A stretch of DNA of 64,000 bases from Flavobacterium xueshanense (GTDB lineage: Bacteria > Bacteroidota > Bacteroidia > Flavobacteriales > Flavobacteriaceae): positions 46,275 through 110,274 of the forward strand of contig NZ_FONQ01000013.1 in NCBI RefSeq assembly GCF_900112975.1, read 5' to 3'. Within the stretch, counting starts at the first letter, position 1. Each line of letters begins with the position of its first letter. The translations under genes were made by a program, and so were the position numbers. The notes beneath the pieces were generated by a model, which had not been told where the DNA came from, searched no databases, and was given only the letters and a program-made list of their open reading frames with translations. This document shows positions 8,308 to 18,592 of the stretch, piece by piece.

Positions 8308-10746
8308 TTGGAAGCGGCTTCACACAATAGCAGACACCAAAAGTACATTCCAAAATGGTGTATATTAGACTTTTTTAATTGTTCTAATTTAAAAACGGAT
8401 ATTCAAAATCGGGTATCCGTTGACATAGCGACCAATTTTATTTATGCCTTACATGATATTAAAGGTGATAATAGAAATGGAAATGGTATCCCATTCTCTG
8501 AAATAGTACGTTTGGCAATGGCCTATTTTTTCTCTGAGATATTCACGGGTAAATTTACAGATCACATTTACACCTTGGATATGGTCAAGGGCTTTTTAGA
8601 TGCAGATAATTTGACAGATTACACAGCAATTCATGAAATTGACGTTACCTTTTACAAGTTAAACAATGCGCCCTACTACAGGCATTGCTGGCTGATCATC
8701 CAAAGTGCTTGGTATTTTAATTCGGAACATTTCGGACACCACCAACATATTGATTTTGTTAACCATTATTTAAAAACGGGAGACAAACTTCCAATTGATA
8801 GTTATAATTTCGATAGAGATTATTTAGAAAAAAAATACAATGATATTGACCAGGCAAAAATCATACAAATTCCAATAAATGGCTTTTCTTTAGTGAGTCA
8901 GTGGTATTTTGGTATTTTGTTTCTGGTGTGTAAAGAGTTGGACCTCTCTACAACTCATTTTAAAATTAAAATAAAAGATAACCGAGAGTACAATCCTTTG
9001 ACCAAGATGTCCAGACAGTTAAGACCCTTGGCGCCTTTTAAAATTATTGAATGTGATATCAAATGTGCATTTCCAACATTTTTGGATGCATTATCCGGCG
9101 CTAAGTTAAAAGATAAGGTCTATAATAATTTAATGAAGTCACAATCTATTTCCAGAAGTGAAGCAAAAATCATGTTTAACAAAATTTGCAACAGTAGCGA
9201 ATACAAACTAAAATATTTTACGACCAAATTTTTTATTTCGTGTGGTTATTCTCAGGAACATATTACAATGTTGCTATATTATACTCACAATGATCATTTA
9301 AAATTTTATCAATTTATGACACGTCGTGAGGAAAATGCTATCAATACTTTTGTTAAACAAAATAATTTGGAGCGAGGAGCGAGGTTGCACGATGCCTTAC
9401 TATTTTTAGATACAAAGCTAAAAGCGGAGTCCTATAATTTAAAAGTCAATCAAAATTGTGATTTTGGCTTCAAGGTGCTAAAGCGGCCTGTCTGCAAAGA
9501 AAGTTTTAAATTGTCTAATAAACGGCTGCCTTATGCCTACATGAATAGTATTCCAAAAGGCTTAAATTTAATTGCAAGACATGATTATTCAAAACCAAAC
9601 ATGCTTGGGGCGGCATGTGGTTTTCGGTTTTATGATGCAAAATACAAATATATAAGTGCCTCATTTAATACGAATGATTTTTATCTTGATGATGCCTCAT
9701 TTAATATTAATTGTAAAGTTATGTTTTCAACTTTACAATATTTAAATAAACAAACTACAAATCCTAGGCACATCTATTTAATATTGAAGCATATTAGGGA
9801 ATGTACTAATATTGTCTATAATGTAAGAGCAATGTATTACAAGGTAAAGCGATATCAATATGATCCTTCACATATTTTAACAAAAGCGAGAGATTATGAA
9901 TTAATTGAAGAACTAAAATTTAAAGTTAAAAGTGATTTTGTTAAGTCATTAAATACAGCTAGAGGAATTGTGAATTACAACCATAATTTGAAGGAATTAT
10001 ATTTTTTAATAGAAGAAAGAATTTCAAATGATGATTATGGATTTCTAAATGAACTATCTGTTAAAGGACATAAAAGAAACAATTTACTGGTGTATGTTAT
10101 CGTTAAAAAGTTTAATTCGTTGTGTAATGGAATTGAGCGAAGCCCACGAAAAACAGTTAAAAGGGAAGCTCTTTATAATACTGCTATAAAGAGCTTACCT
10201 CTTAACCCGATTACGACAACAAATAGAACTTCGAAAGCCACTTTGGCAAGACAGAACAAGAAAAAGGAGCGTGAATTAGAAGAGCGTAACCGATTTATAA
10301 ACAATAGGCCAATCGCACACCAATTACTACTAATTCTTGGACAAATAGTGGGTCAAAAAATGGATGTAAAGATTATTGAAAACAAAGAACTACAAAACCA
10401 ACTCAAATTAGAATTAATAAATACAATTGACAAATGTATTTATTTAGATTGTGAAGTGGCAATAAAAGAGTTTGATAAAAGATTTATAATGGTCAAAAGT
10501 GTAGTTCCGGTCCTTTCAAATTCAGACAGCATTTACAATACAGATATGAAAAATAGTGTTTTTAATCAGATAAGCATTGAAGAAGCAAGTAGCAGGAAGG
10601 AACCATTTTTCCCAGAATACTTGAAATTTCACAATCAGAATGAGATAAATGAACATAAAGTGGCTCCAAAACAAAGCAGTGAAACCTATAAATTTCCAGA
10701 AATTGATTTTGATAGATATTGTGGTAAGACAGTAATTAATGGTTAG
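8308..10746 (+). CDS. large element protein of unknown function with polymerase-palm-like motifs
   Basis: 812 residues, starting with TTG six bases after the HTH gene stop, so a shared transcript is likely. Residues 247-258 read IIECDIKCAFPT, which resembles motif A (DxxSxYP-like) of DNA polymerases. Residues 358-368 read ARLHDALLFLD, which resembles an HD-containing motif C. Between them lies a helical fingers-like stretch. The C-terminal 250 residues are basic (ASLARQNKKKERELEERNR-type). Together this hints at a replication polymerase/primase-like protein of the element. The resemblance is weak and rests on short motifs only, and no family is recognised with confidence. A start at a later Met is possible. 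Confidence 0.6.
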   Translation: MEAASHNSRHQKYIPKWCILDFFNCSNLKTDIQNRVSVDIATNFIYALHDIKGDNRNGNGIPFSEIVRLAMAYFFSEIFTGKFTDHIYTLDMVKGFLDADNLTDYTAIHEIDVTFYKLNNAPYYRHCWLIIQSAWYFNSEHFGHHQHIDFVNHYLKTGDKLPIDSYNFDRDYLEKKYNDIDQAKIIQIPINGFSLVSQWYFGILFLVCKELDLSTTHFKIKIKDNREYNPLTKMSRQLRPLAPFKIIECDIKCAFPTFLDALSGAKLKDKVYNNLMKSQSISRSEAKIMFNKICNSSEYKLKYFTTKFFISCGYSQEHITMLLYYTHNDHLKFYQFMTRREENAINTFVKQNNLERGARLHDALLFLDTKLKAESYNLKVNQNCDFGFKVLKRPVCKESFKLSNKRLPYAYMNSIPKGLNLIARHDYSKPNMLGAACGFRFYDAKYKYISASFNTNDFYLDDASFNINCKVMFSTLQYLNKQTTNPRHIYLILKHIRECTNIVYNVRAMYYKVKRYQYDPSHILTKARDYELIEELKFKVKSDFVKSLNTARGIVNYNHNLKELYFLIEERISNDDYGFLNELSVKGHKRNNLLVYVIVKKFNSLCNGIERSPRKTVKREALYNTAIKSLPLNPITTTNRTSKATLARQNKKKERELEERNRFINNRPIAHQLLLILGQIVGQKMDVKIIENKELQNQLKLELINTIDKCIYLDCEVAIKEFDKRFIMVKSVVPVLSNSDSIYNTDMKNSVFNQISIEEASSRKEPFFPEYLKFHNQNEINEHKVAPKQSSETYKFPEIDFDRYCGKTVING

Positions 10747-10849
10747 AACAAGTTTAATAATTTACCTAAAAATTGTTTTTGACAGATACATTTTTTAGGT
10801 AACTAAACCTGATACTAAAGTTTTTTGTAATTTTATAAAAAATATCAAG

Positions 10850-11239
10850 ATGATAAATGATGCTGTAATATTTTCTTTAATTATTGATGCCCCTGCCGTT
10901 ACTTTACCAAACGAACTTCCGGAAGATCAATTATTTTCTCATTTTCAAAATGAAATAGTTGAGATGCTGCAGAATGATACCGAAGCGATAAACTATTTTG
11001 GCTTAGTTCCTGATAATGGCGCTGATGGGATTGATGAAGCTTTGTTTAATGGGGTTTTATTCCGATTTGATGTTCCTCAAACAGTTTTGGGAATTGATGT
11101 GGATGCGGAATCAAAAGCAGTGAGAGAAGCTTTTTTGAATGCTGTAGAGAATCATATCCCTTGCGGCAATATTGTTTTAGAAGAGCGTGGTGAAACCAAA
11201 GTAGAAACAACCGTAGTTTTTGAATATTACCATTTATAA
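10850..11239 (+). CDS. hypothetical acidic protein
   Basis: 129 residues, acidic, soluble, with no signal peptide. A compact alpha/beta pattern is visible (MINDAVIFSLIIDAPAVTLP, then VLFRFDVPQTVLGIDVD). I recognise no family. It overlaps the 3' end of the convergent SRAP gene by 6 bp. It has its own upstream gap of about 100 bp after the 812-residue gene, so it is probably a separate transcript. Confidence 0.65.
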   Translation: MINDAVIFSLIIDAPAVTLPNELPEDQLFSHFQNEIVEMLQNDTEAINYFGLVPDNGADGIDEALFNGVLFRFDVPQTVLGIDVDAESKAVREAFLNAVENHIPCGNIVLEERGETKVETTVVFEYYHL

Positions 11240-11851
11240 TTTGACAGCTATTAAATCTGCAGAATAAGGAAATGCAAAATGCTCTATTGGTTCATGATTC
11301 AACCATTTGGATTCCTCTTCTCGTTTTAAAACTACAGGCATTCTTTTTTTATGATTGTATATTTCAGCTAAAAGTGTATTGGCTTCGGTCGTGAGTATCG
11401 TGTAGGTGTTTTTGATTTCTCCGGTTTCTTTATCGACCCAATGGGAATATAAACCCGCAAAAGCAAACAGTTCTTCGCTGGCCAAGCGAAGTTCGTATTT
11501 TTGTTTTTCTTTCCCTTTTGGATCTAACCATTGCCATTCGTAATATCCATTAGCAATAACCAAGCATCTTTTATCAACTGAATTTTTGAAGGACGGTTTT
11601 TCGTTGACCCTTTCTATTTTGGCGTTTAGCGTGAATTTTTTAATTTCTTCATCCTTCGCCCATGCAGGTATCAAACCCCAATTGTATTGGGTAATGATAT
11701 TTGGTTTTTCATCAATGATGACAGGAGTTTTGGGATATTCAAAACCATTGATATTAGCACTTGGTTTGAATTCCACCGGGTTATCAATAGTAGCATTGAA
11801 CCTGCTTTCTACTTTTAATGCTAATTTGGTTTGTTTGGAATGAAAACACAT
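11234..11851 (-). CDS. SOS response-associated peptidase (SRAP/HMCES/YedK family)
   Basis: 205 residues from the ATG at 11849-11851. This start puts the catalytic Cys at position 2 (MCFHSKQ), as the family requires because that Cys becomes the N-terminal residue. A longer frame upstream only encodes a leftover xseB tail. Other conserved features are WGLIPAWAKDEEIKKFTLNAKIE, CLVIANGYYEW and HKKRMPVVL with the conserved His. The protein forms a covalent cross-link with abasic sites in single-stranded DNA. A damaged second copy lies at 20405-20825. In that copy SRAP is preceded by xseAB, which suggests an original xseA-xseB-SRAP arrangement. Confidence 0.9.
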   Translation of the reverse strand: MCFHSKQTKLALKVESRFNATIDNPVEFKPSANINGFEYPKTPVIIDEKPNIITQYNWGLIPAWAKDEEIKKFTLNAKIERVNEKPSFKNSVDKRCLVIANGYYEWQWLDPKGKEKQKYELRLASEELFAFAGLYSHWVDKETGEIKNTYTILTTEANTLLAEIYNHKKRMPVVLKREEESKWLNHEPIEHFAFPYSADLIAVKL

Positions 11852-11868
11852 ACTATTTTCTATATTTA

Positions 11869-11935
11869 TTAATTTTCGAGTTCTTTTAAAATTGCATTCA
11901 CATCCTCTTCGGTTGTGGTTAATTTGACATCGAAA
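11869..11935 (-). pseudogene. 3' tail of xseB left over upstream of SRAP
   Basis: On the minus strand this encodes LTTTEEDVNAILKELEN and a stop, nearly identical to the last codons of intact xseB at 20843. It has no start or body. The similarity breaks off at about 11935. It shows that this SRAP copy was duplicated together with the end of xseB. Confidence 0.85.
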
Positions 11936-11963
11936 ACGCATTTTTTAAATATTATTAAAATAT

Positions 11964-12005
11964 AAAAAGGCTCGCTTAGATAAAATCTTTGGCGAGCCTT
12001 TAAAA
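11964..12005 (-). terminator. terminator of the Sus-like uptake operon
   Basis: AAAGGCTCGCC and GGCGAGCCTTT-type arms surround a 14-base loop. On the minus strand they are followed by a T-rich run. It lies just after the phosphoesterase stop codon at 12013. Confidence 0.8.
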
Positions 12006-12012
12006 AATAAGT

Positions 12013-13584
12013 TTATTTGTGATTCTCTAATCGGTATGAAGCCGTTTCGGTATAGGTTTTTCCAAATTGATCGATTGCTTTAATCTCGATATTATGTTTT
12101 CCAATTTCAAGGTCCGTTGGGATTTTTCCTCTCCAAAGATGCTTACTTTCGGTAGGATTAGATGAGCGTCTACCAGGAATCAATACTTCGGTAAGATCCC
12201 ATTCATAAACCGTCGTGGCGTAGGATGGATCTATTTCCTCTACGTACTCCATCGCTTTCCATTCTCCTTGGTCTACACGATATTGAATGCTGTCGTTTTT
12301 ACTTCCCATAAAGAAATTTACATAAATTCCGGATCGGGTAGAACGTCCTTTCTCTACTACTTTGGGTGCGAAAATGTCCATCTGGTAGGTTTTGAGTTTA
12401 CCCGCAACTTTATAATCTAAACTGTATTGATTTCCGTTAAAATTAATAAAAGCGTATCCCTTTGGTGTTCCATCGCGCATGGTCGAAACCGGAACCCCTT
12501 GTTCATTGAGTTTTCCGGAATACCAGTCTCCGGAAGTGGTTCCTACATTGTAATGATGATGCGGTTTTTCCTGTAACCAGCCTTCGGTTTTTCCAAAGTA
12601 ATCCTGACGCTGAATGTGCGTATGGGCTGAAAGAGAAAGAGTGTTTGGAAAATCTTTTAAAAGTTCAAATAACTGATCGCGATCTGCATCTCTGAATGAA
12701 TCTCCCTCGGTTTCACTTATCGGAATATGAAAAGCCAGCACTATTAAATGTTCTTTTGGAACCAGTTTTAAATCATTGGCAATAAACTGTAACTGTTTTG
12801 GTGTAAAACCACCCCAATATCCTTTTTGATTTCGAGGATCAGGATAAAGCACATTATCCATTACGATGAAATGGACTTTCCCATAATTAAAGGCATAATT
12901 GGCTGGGCCGAAATGGGCTTCATAAGTTTCATCGGCCATTTCATCTGTAGTAGCATCAAAATTAAGATCGTGATTTCCCAATAAATTGTACCACGGAATT
13001 CCTGCTTTTTTAACTGCTTTTATATAAGGATTAAAAAGAGCAAGATCATTCCCCACCAAATCGCCCAAACTCAAACCGAAAGGGACATTTTTGATACCTT
13101 CTACTTCAGCGACAATTCCTTTGGCAAAAAAGTCGACTTCTGCCTGAGTATAAGGTTGCGGATCTCCAAAAATAAGGGCCGTAAATTCTTGGTTTTCCTG
13201 TTGTGGAACTAAACCAAAATCGACTGATTCAGGCAGTTTTCCCGTTGGATTCACTCCTTTATATTTTGACTGAGGAGAACCTTTAAGTTTGTGATTGTAA
13301 AAAAATTGAGGCAGATTATTTTCATTTACGCCAACTCTATAATTGGCAGGTTTAATTACGGCTATGATTGCATCATCGCTAATCGGCAGGATGTATCTGC
13401 CTTTTTCATCAGTGAGGACCACTTCCAGACCATTGGTCACGGAAACATTGACAATTCCTTTTTCATTTCGTTCTTTTTTACCGTTCTGATTATGATCTTC
13501 GAAAACAAAACCCTGAACATTGGTTTGTGCCATAAAAGGGATGGAGCACAAAAGAGCATATGCGGATAACAATACTTTTTTCAT
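12013..13584 (-). CDS. exported calcineurin-like metallophosphoesterase
   Basis: 523 residues with a signal peptide (MKKVLLSAYALLCSIPFMAQ). Residues about 22-125 form an Ig-like N-terminal domain (MetallophosN type: GFVFEDHNQNGKKERNEKGI). The catalytic core follows with FGDPQP (D141), GDLVGND (174-180), GNHD (203-206), His286 (AFHIP) and HTH at 321-323, which together bind the two metals. The C-terminal beta domain (about 380-520) matches the MetallophosC type. It is the last gene of the SusC-SusD operon, 27 bp after susD. The enzyme probably dephosphorylates a ligand taken up by this system, but the substrate is unknown. Confidence 0.88.
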   Translation of the reverse strand: MKKVLLSAYALLCSIPFMAQTNVQGFVFEDHNQNGKKERNEKGIVNVSVTNGLEVVLTDEKGRYILPISDDAIIAVIKPANYRVGVNENNLPQFFYNHKLKGSPQSKYKGVNPTGKLPESVDFGLVPQQENQEFTALIFGDPQPYTQAEVDFFAKGIVAEVEGIKNVPFGLSLGDLVGNDLALFNPYIKAVKKAGIPWYNLLGNHDLNFDATTDEMADETYEAHFGPANYAFNYGKVHFIVMDNVLYPDPRNQKGYWGGFTPKQLQFIANDLKLVPKEHLIVLAFHIPISETEGDSFRDADRDQLFELLKDFPNTLSLSAHTHIQRQDYFGKTEGWLQEKPHHHYNVGTTSGDWYSGKLNEQGVPVSTMRDGTPKGYAFINFNGNQYSLDYKVAGKLKTYQMDIFAPKVVEKGRSTRSGIYVNFFMGSKNDSIQYRVDQGEWKAMEYVEEIDPSYATTVYEWDLTEVLIPGRRSSNPTESKHLWRGKIPTDLEIGKHNIEIKAIDQFGKTYTETASYRLENHK

Positions 13585-13611
13585 CGTTTATTTATATGTA
13601 ATTAAGATTTT

Positions 13612-15042
13612 TTATTTATCCCACCAAACTTTAGTGTTAATATCATCTGCGCCCAGTATTTCTAATGCTTGGAGGTAATTTTTTTGGTTATTGATTTGAA
13701 TACTAGTTGGATAGAAAAAACGGGACGGCATGAGTCCATTATTCTCCATAGCAGTCGTTTTTGGAAGTATAGGAAATCCTGTTCTACGGTATTCAAACCA
13801 TTGCTGGTAATCGATAAAGTAAAGCGCATAATACTTTTGAAGCATGATTCTTTCTAAAGTGTCATTATACGCCGCCAGCGAATTATTAAAATAAGTAGTC
13901 GGTATTTGGGCTCCCAATTGCTCCATAGCTGCCTGAACTCCTTTTTTATAATGCGATTCGGCACCCTTGGTGAATCCTCTTTGTGCCATTTCGGCTTTTA
14001 TAAATTCGACTTCGGCATAGGTCAGTAAGAAAATATTCATGGGATTGGTAATCTGAGCGGCATTAAAAGTAGAAGCATTATAAGTAAACTGAGATTCAGC
14101 ACCCGCATAGGCACTGGGAATACCCTTGTATCCAATGGAAACATTGTTCAAGTCTCGGGCAACACCGGCAATAAATGGTCTTCGGGGATCTGCCATGGTG
14201 TTGAGATTGTCAATGAAAAAGGAGGCTATTTTTGTGTTTAAACTAAAATCCTGCGGTCTTCCCCAGGGAGAAACGTTCGGTGTCACTCCGGTCACTTCCA
14301 AAATCGCAGATTCGGAAGTGTTTTCAAAAACAGGATATTTTGTTGGATTTTGAATCATCGTCGCCAATTTCTGAAAAGAATTGGCTTCCGTACGGTTGGA
14401 TATTCTCAATAATAAACGCATTCGAAGAGAGTTAGTAAACTTTTTCCATTTCGTGATATCGTTGTGAAATAGAATATCACTGGCATAAATCATAGGAGTA
14501 GCGGTATTATACAGTGTATTGGCTCGCTCTAAATCAGCTAAAATAGTGGTATAAATCACTTCCTGCGAATCAAACGCAGGATAGAGATTGCCTTCCTCTC
14601 CGTTAACTGCTTCTGTCATGGGAACCGGTCCAAAAATATCCGTAAGGTTAGCATAAACCCAGGCATTTAACGTCAATGCAATCGCTTCATAATTGCGATC
14701 TTCTGCTCGTACGGCTGCGGCCTTCATTTCTTTTATATTATTCAGCCATTTGTAATAATTTGCCCAAGACGAATATCCTATTTCCTGACTTAAATCATAG
14801 CGATGAAGCCCTCCGGAAACACTAGGAAAAGGCAAAGATACCTGCATTAAATCGAAAGTGACATTGGCACTTCGGCCTGCATTGTGTGCCGCAAGACCAT
14901 AAATGATTGGGTTTATTAAAGTTCCCGGACTTATTTGAGCAATTCGATTTGGATCTTCATTGAGTTCACTGAAATCGCCCGTGCAAGCAAAGTTTAGTAG
15001 GACTAAGGCTAAAATTGCCGTAAAAATTTTTATCTTTTTCAT
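13612..15042 (-). CDS. SusD/RagB-family outer-membrane lipoprotein
   Basis: 476 residues. The lipoprotein signal ends at Cys20 (LLNFACTG). The start of the mature protein, FSELNEDPNRIAQISPGTLINPI, and the SusD-like_2 pattern WANYYKWLNNIKEM are typical. The C-terminal WWFEYRRTG-like stretch appears as QQWFEYRRTGFP. SusD proteins cap the SusC transporter on the cell surface and bind the nutrient. It starts 14 bp after susC, the standard arrangement. No polysaccharide-degrading enzyme is nearby; the companion enzyme is a phosphoesterase. Confidence 0.92.
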   Translation of the reverse strand: MKKIKIFTAILALVLLNFACTGDFSELNEDPNRIAQISPGTLINPIIYGLAAHNAGRSANVTFDLMQVSLPFPSVSGGLHRYDLSQEIGYSSWANYYKWLNNIKEMKAAAVRAEDRNYEAIALTLNAWVYANLTDIFGPVPMTEAVNGEEGNLYPAFDSQEVIYTTILADLERANTLYNTATPMIYASDILFHNDITKWKKFTNSLRMRLLLRISNRTEANSFQKLATMIQNPTKYPVFENTSESAILEVTGVTPNVSPWGRPQDFSLNTKIASFFIDNLNTMADPRRPFIAGVARDLNNVSIGYKGIPSAYAGAESQFTYNASTFNAAQITNPMNIFLLTYAEVEFIKAEMAQRGFTKGAESHYKKGVQAAMEQLGAQIPTTYFNNSLAAYNDTLERIMLQKYYALYFIDYQQWFEYRRTGFPILPKTTAMENNGLMPSRFFYPTSIQINNQKNYLQALEILGADDINTKVWWDK

Positions 15043-15056
15043 CTTTAAATAATAAT

Positions 15057-18000
15057 TTAGAAATTCACTTTTAAGTTAAAACCATAGTTAGCCGGTGTGG
15101 GCATTTGACCCATTTCGATACCCGGTAAAATGGTATCTCCATTTAAGGCTGCCGTTTCCGGATCGAAAATAGGAAAGTCAGAAAGAACCGCTAAGTCTCT
15201 ACCGAAAACAGATAGGTCTAAGCTGGTGATACCGGTGTTTTTAAGCCACTCAGATGATATGCTGTATTGCAAACTTACTTCTCTCAATTTTACATAGGAA
15301 GCTTCAAAAGAGTTGGACTCAATATTGGCTCTGCGGTAGTATCTGGCATACCAGTCTGGTGTCATTACTTTAGTTGTATTTTGAGAATAGGTATTGTCAT
15401 TGTTTAAAACTACTCCATCTCCTACAATTCCTCCTTCTTCACGTCCTTTCATAGTGGACATTAGTTTTCCCATTTCGGTAAGTTTATGGTGTGTTTGCGA
15501 GTAGATTATTCCGCCAAGTTGACCATCGAGCATGACATTTAAACCTAGATTTCCAAATTTAAAACTGTTGTATAATCCTGCTCTCCAATCGGGTGTTGCA
15601 TCGCCAATATATTGAATTTCATCTGGATAAGCTGGCAAGCCTTTCTTATCATATACAATTTGTCCGTCAGGAGATCGTACAAAACCATAACCGTAAATTG
15701 CGGTTGTTGTTCCGCCTTCTTTGGCAATTAATGTTGCTGAACCTCCTGATCCGATGGTTTGTTGGCCCTGAATACCATCTGCAAGTTCCATAACGCGATT
15801 CCAGTTTTTAGACCAGGTTAGCGTTGTTGACCACTTTAATTTATTTAGATTAATTATTTTTCCTGTTAGGGTAAGTTCAATACCTCTATTTCGAACTTCT
15901 CCTGAATTCATGATCCCTGAACTGAAACCCGTTGTGATGTCTAAGGGAACAGAAATAATTTGATTTTTTGTCGTTGTCTGATATACCGTTGCATCAAAAT
16001 TGATTCGGTTTTTTAATAACCGCCCTTCAAAACCAGTTTCAATACTGGTCGTGATTTCCGGTTTAAAATTGGAGTTGTACAGTGTTGACGGCGCTACTGC
16101 TGAACTGGCAAAGGCAGATTGATCGTAGTATTTACTGGTTCTGTACGGATCAGTATCGTTACCTACCTGGGCAAGGGATAATCGGTATTTAAAATACTCT
16201 AAAGATTTAGGTAAATTAAAAATTTCAGAAAGAATAAAACTGGTATTTACTGATGGGTAAAAGAAAGAATTATTTTGTACCGGTAAAGTACTGGACCAGT
16301 CATTTCTGCCCGTTAAATCCAGAAAAATTTGATCTTTAAAAGAGAAAGAGAACAGTCCGTACAAACTGTTGACTTTTTTATAACTGTCATTGACATTGAT
16401 AATGGGGTTGCTGATGCCGTTTGCTAATTTGTAAACATTTGGAACGACCAAGCCTTCAATAGCCGCATCCATTCTCTGGTATTTATAGCTCATGGCATTT
16501 CCTCCCGCCGAAGCAGAAAAAGAAAAATCTTCCGATAGCTTATTTTTATATGTTAATAAAAAATCAGAATTTACTTCCTGCATAAAAACATCTTGAGTTC
16601 TAAAAAATCCTTTTGCGTAGCGATTGATGCTGAACGGTCTTTTTTGCTCCCGATCTTGGTGGTAGGTGTTTAATGCGGTTCTCAGTAAAAGATCTAAATG
16701 AGGAGCCAACTGGATTGTAGCATTCAAATTACCCACGATTTGATTACTCCCTAAAGAGTTTGTCGCTTGATTGGCAATCAGATAGGGATTGTCAATATAA
16801 CTGCTGAAAGGTTGCAGTTGTTGAATTTGGGTCCGACCTTGTTTCCAAATAGGTTTGTACCAGTCGAGATCAACATTTGGATTTTGGAAAATAGTAAAGT
16901 AGGCAATAGAACCGTTATTGTATCCGGTACTCGGTAAATTATCACTGTCTCTGTTGTTGTAATTAATCACCGAAGCAATTTTGATTCTATCTGATATTTT
17001 ATAATCAGCATTTACAGAAGCCGTTATTCTTTCAAATCCGGTATTGGGCATAATCCATTCATTTTTTGAATGGCCAACAGACATTCTCATAGAGCCATTC
17101 TTGTCTCCGCCCTGAAGTGTGATGCTATTGTTAATAGTAGTTCCGGTACGCCAGAAATCTTTAATATTATTTTTATAAGGAATCCATGGTGTTCTTTCTA
17201 CTCCCTGTGTTTCTGTCAAAGGATCGTATTGGAAATAAGATTGTCCTTCGAATTTTGGACCCCAGGCGCTGCTGGTAGAACCCGTATTGTTTCCATCCGC
17301 AGAGCTTAAATAGGAATAATAAGGATTTTTATTTTTGTCAAACGATTTTCCGGTACCCTGACCATATTCATATTGGTAATCAGGCCAACGCTGAATAACG
17401 TCAAAAGTGATCCCTGAGTTATATGTAATTCCAAGTCCTTTATTCTTTTTACCGGATTTGGTAGTGATGATTAAAGCACCATTTGCAGCACGGCTTCCAT
17501 AAAGTGCTGTTGCTCCGGGTCCTTTTAAAACCGTAACATTTTCAATATCGTCCAGATTAAGGTCTGAAATACTGTTACCAAAATCAACAGGAGAATCGCT
17601 TCCCATATACGCACTATCTGACCCTGAACTCGTTATTTTACTATTGATAGGAACGCCATCGACAACAATGAGGGCGTTGTTGCCATTAGGATTTAGCGAA
17701 TTGTTTCCTCTCAAAGTAATTTGTTGTGAATTTAAAGGGCCGGATCCTGAGGAAACGATATTCAAACCGGCCACTTTTCCTTTTAATCCGGAAGACCAGT
17801 TGTTCGGGGCTGTTTGTGCCAAGTTATTGGCACTAATGGTTTGTTGCGAAAAACCCAATTGTTTTTCCTGTCTTTTAATTCCTAATGCGGTTACCACCAC
17901 CTCGTTAAGCGCATTAGTGTTCTCTATTAAGCGGATTACTAGTGGGGCTGAATAATTCGCAGGTACTTCTTTATTATCAAAGCCCATATATGAAACCACT

Positions 18001-18506
18001 AAAACCACAGTAGCGGAGCTTGTTTTTAGACTAAAATTTCCGTCAAAATCAGTTGTAGTACTGTTTGTGGTTCCTTTCTCTAAAACGGTTGCACCGGGTA
18101 GCGGCATCCCTTGAGAGTCATTCACTTTACCGCGGATAATTCGCTGGATCGAAGCGGGTTTCGTAACAGAAATAGTATTGTTAATTCGATTAAATTGGAA
18201 ACCTGTTTGGGCTGTAATTTTGTTTAAAATAGTATTTATACTTTCCTTATTAGCCAATAAAGTTAAACGTTGTTTTGATGAGGATATTTTTTCATCAAAA
18301 ACAAAGGTATAGTTAGTCTTGCTCTCCAATATATCAAAAACTTCTGTAATTTGAACTTCTTTGATATTGACAGAGAGATTTTTCTCTTCATACTTTACAT
18401 CGGTAAAAGGGATGGCATAGGTTTCCGAAAATACAAAGAGGAAACTGAATAAATAAAGGTATTTTTTTAATTTCATGGAAAAAAAAAATTGGATTTTCAA
18501 ATTCAT
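15057..18506 (-). CDS. SusC/RagA-type TonB-dependent transporter with STN signalling domain
   Basis: 1149 residues. An internal Met11 (18476) may be the true start, because MKLKKYLYLFSFLFVFSETYA makes a better signal peptide. An STN (secretin/TonB N-terminal) domain spans about 40-115. A carboxypeptidase-regulatory-like beta domain follows (GKVNDSQGMPLPGATVLEKG). Then come the TonB plug (LNEVVVTALGIKRQEKQLGF, LRGNNSLNPNGNNALIVVDG) and a 22-strand barrel. The STN domain normally contacts a FecR-type anti-sigma factor, and such a gene lies directly upstream. The transporter therefore probably controls its own expression in response to its ligand. Confidence 0.93.
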   Translation of the reverse strand: MNLKIQFFFSMKLKKYLYLFSFLFVFSETYAIPFTDVKYEEKNLSVNIKEVQITEVFDILESKTNYTFVFDEKISSSKQRLTLLANKESINTILNKITAQTGFQFNRINNTISVTKPASIQRIIRGKVNDSQGMPLPGATVLEKGTTNSTTTDFDGNFSLKTSSATVVLVVSYMGFDNKEVPANYSAPLVIRLIENTNALNEVVVTALGIKRQEKQLGFSQQTISANNLAQTAPNNWSSGLKGKVAGLNIVSSGSGPLNSQQITLRGNNSLNPNGNNALIVVDGVPINSKITSSGSDSAYMGSDSPVDFGNSISDLNLDDIENVTVLKGPGATALYGSRAANGALIITTKSGKKNKGLGITYNSGITFDVIQRWPDYQYEYGQGTGKSFDKNKNPYYSYLSSADGNNTGSTSSAWGPKFEGQSYFQYDPLTETQGVERTPWIPYKNNIKDFWRTGTTINNSITLQGGDKNGSMRMSVGHSKNEWIMPNTGFERITASVNADYKISDRIKIASVINYNNRDSDNLPSTGYNNGSIAYFTIFQNPNVDLDWYKPIWKQGRTQIQQLQPFSSYIDNPYLIANQATNSLGSNQIVGNLNATIQLAPHLDLLLRTALNTYHQDREQKRPFSINRYAKGFFRTQDVFMQEVNSDFLLTYKNKLSEDFSFSASAGGNAMSYKYQRMDAAIEGLVVPNVYKLANGISNPIINVNDSYKKVNSLYGLFSFSFKDQIFLDLTGRNDWSSTLPVQNNSFFYPSVNTSFILSEIFNLPKSLEYFKYRLSLAQVGNDTDPYRTSKYYDQSAFASSAVAPSTLYNSNFKPEITTSIETGFEGRLLKNRINFDATVYQTTTKNQIISVPLDITTGFSSGIMNSGEVRNRGIELTLTGKIINLNKLKWSTTLTWSKNWNRVMELADGIQGQQTIGSGGSATLIAKEGGTTTAIYGYGFVRSPDGQIVYDKKGLPAYPDEIQYIGDATPDWRAGLYNSFKFGNLGLNVMLDGQLGGIIYSQTHHKLTEMGKLMSTMKGREEGGIVGDGVVLNNDNTYSQNTTKVMTPDWYARYYRRANIESNSFEASYVKLREVSLQYSISSEWLKNTGITSLDLSVFGRDLAVLSDFPIFDPETAALNGDTILPGIEMGQMPTPANYGFNLKVNF

Positions 18507-18592
18507 TTTAATGATTTTTAAGTGTTTAATTTTTTAATAGGATTTCAATTCGAATGCAACTTAATCCTGATTTTAATAGCGAATTTCCGTAA

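Noticed and set aside
11852..11941. 30-residue N-terminal extension of the SRAP peptidase
   Set aside because: The family needs Cys directly after the initiator Met, and the upstream codons are the antisense-free remnant of xseB read in another frame.
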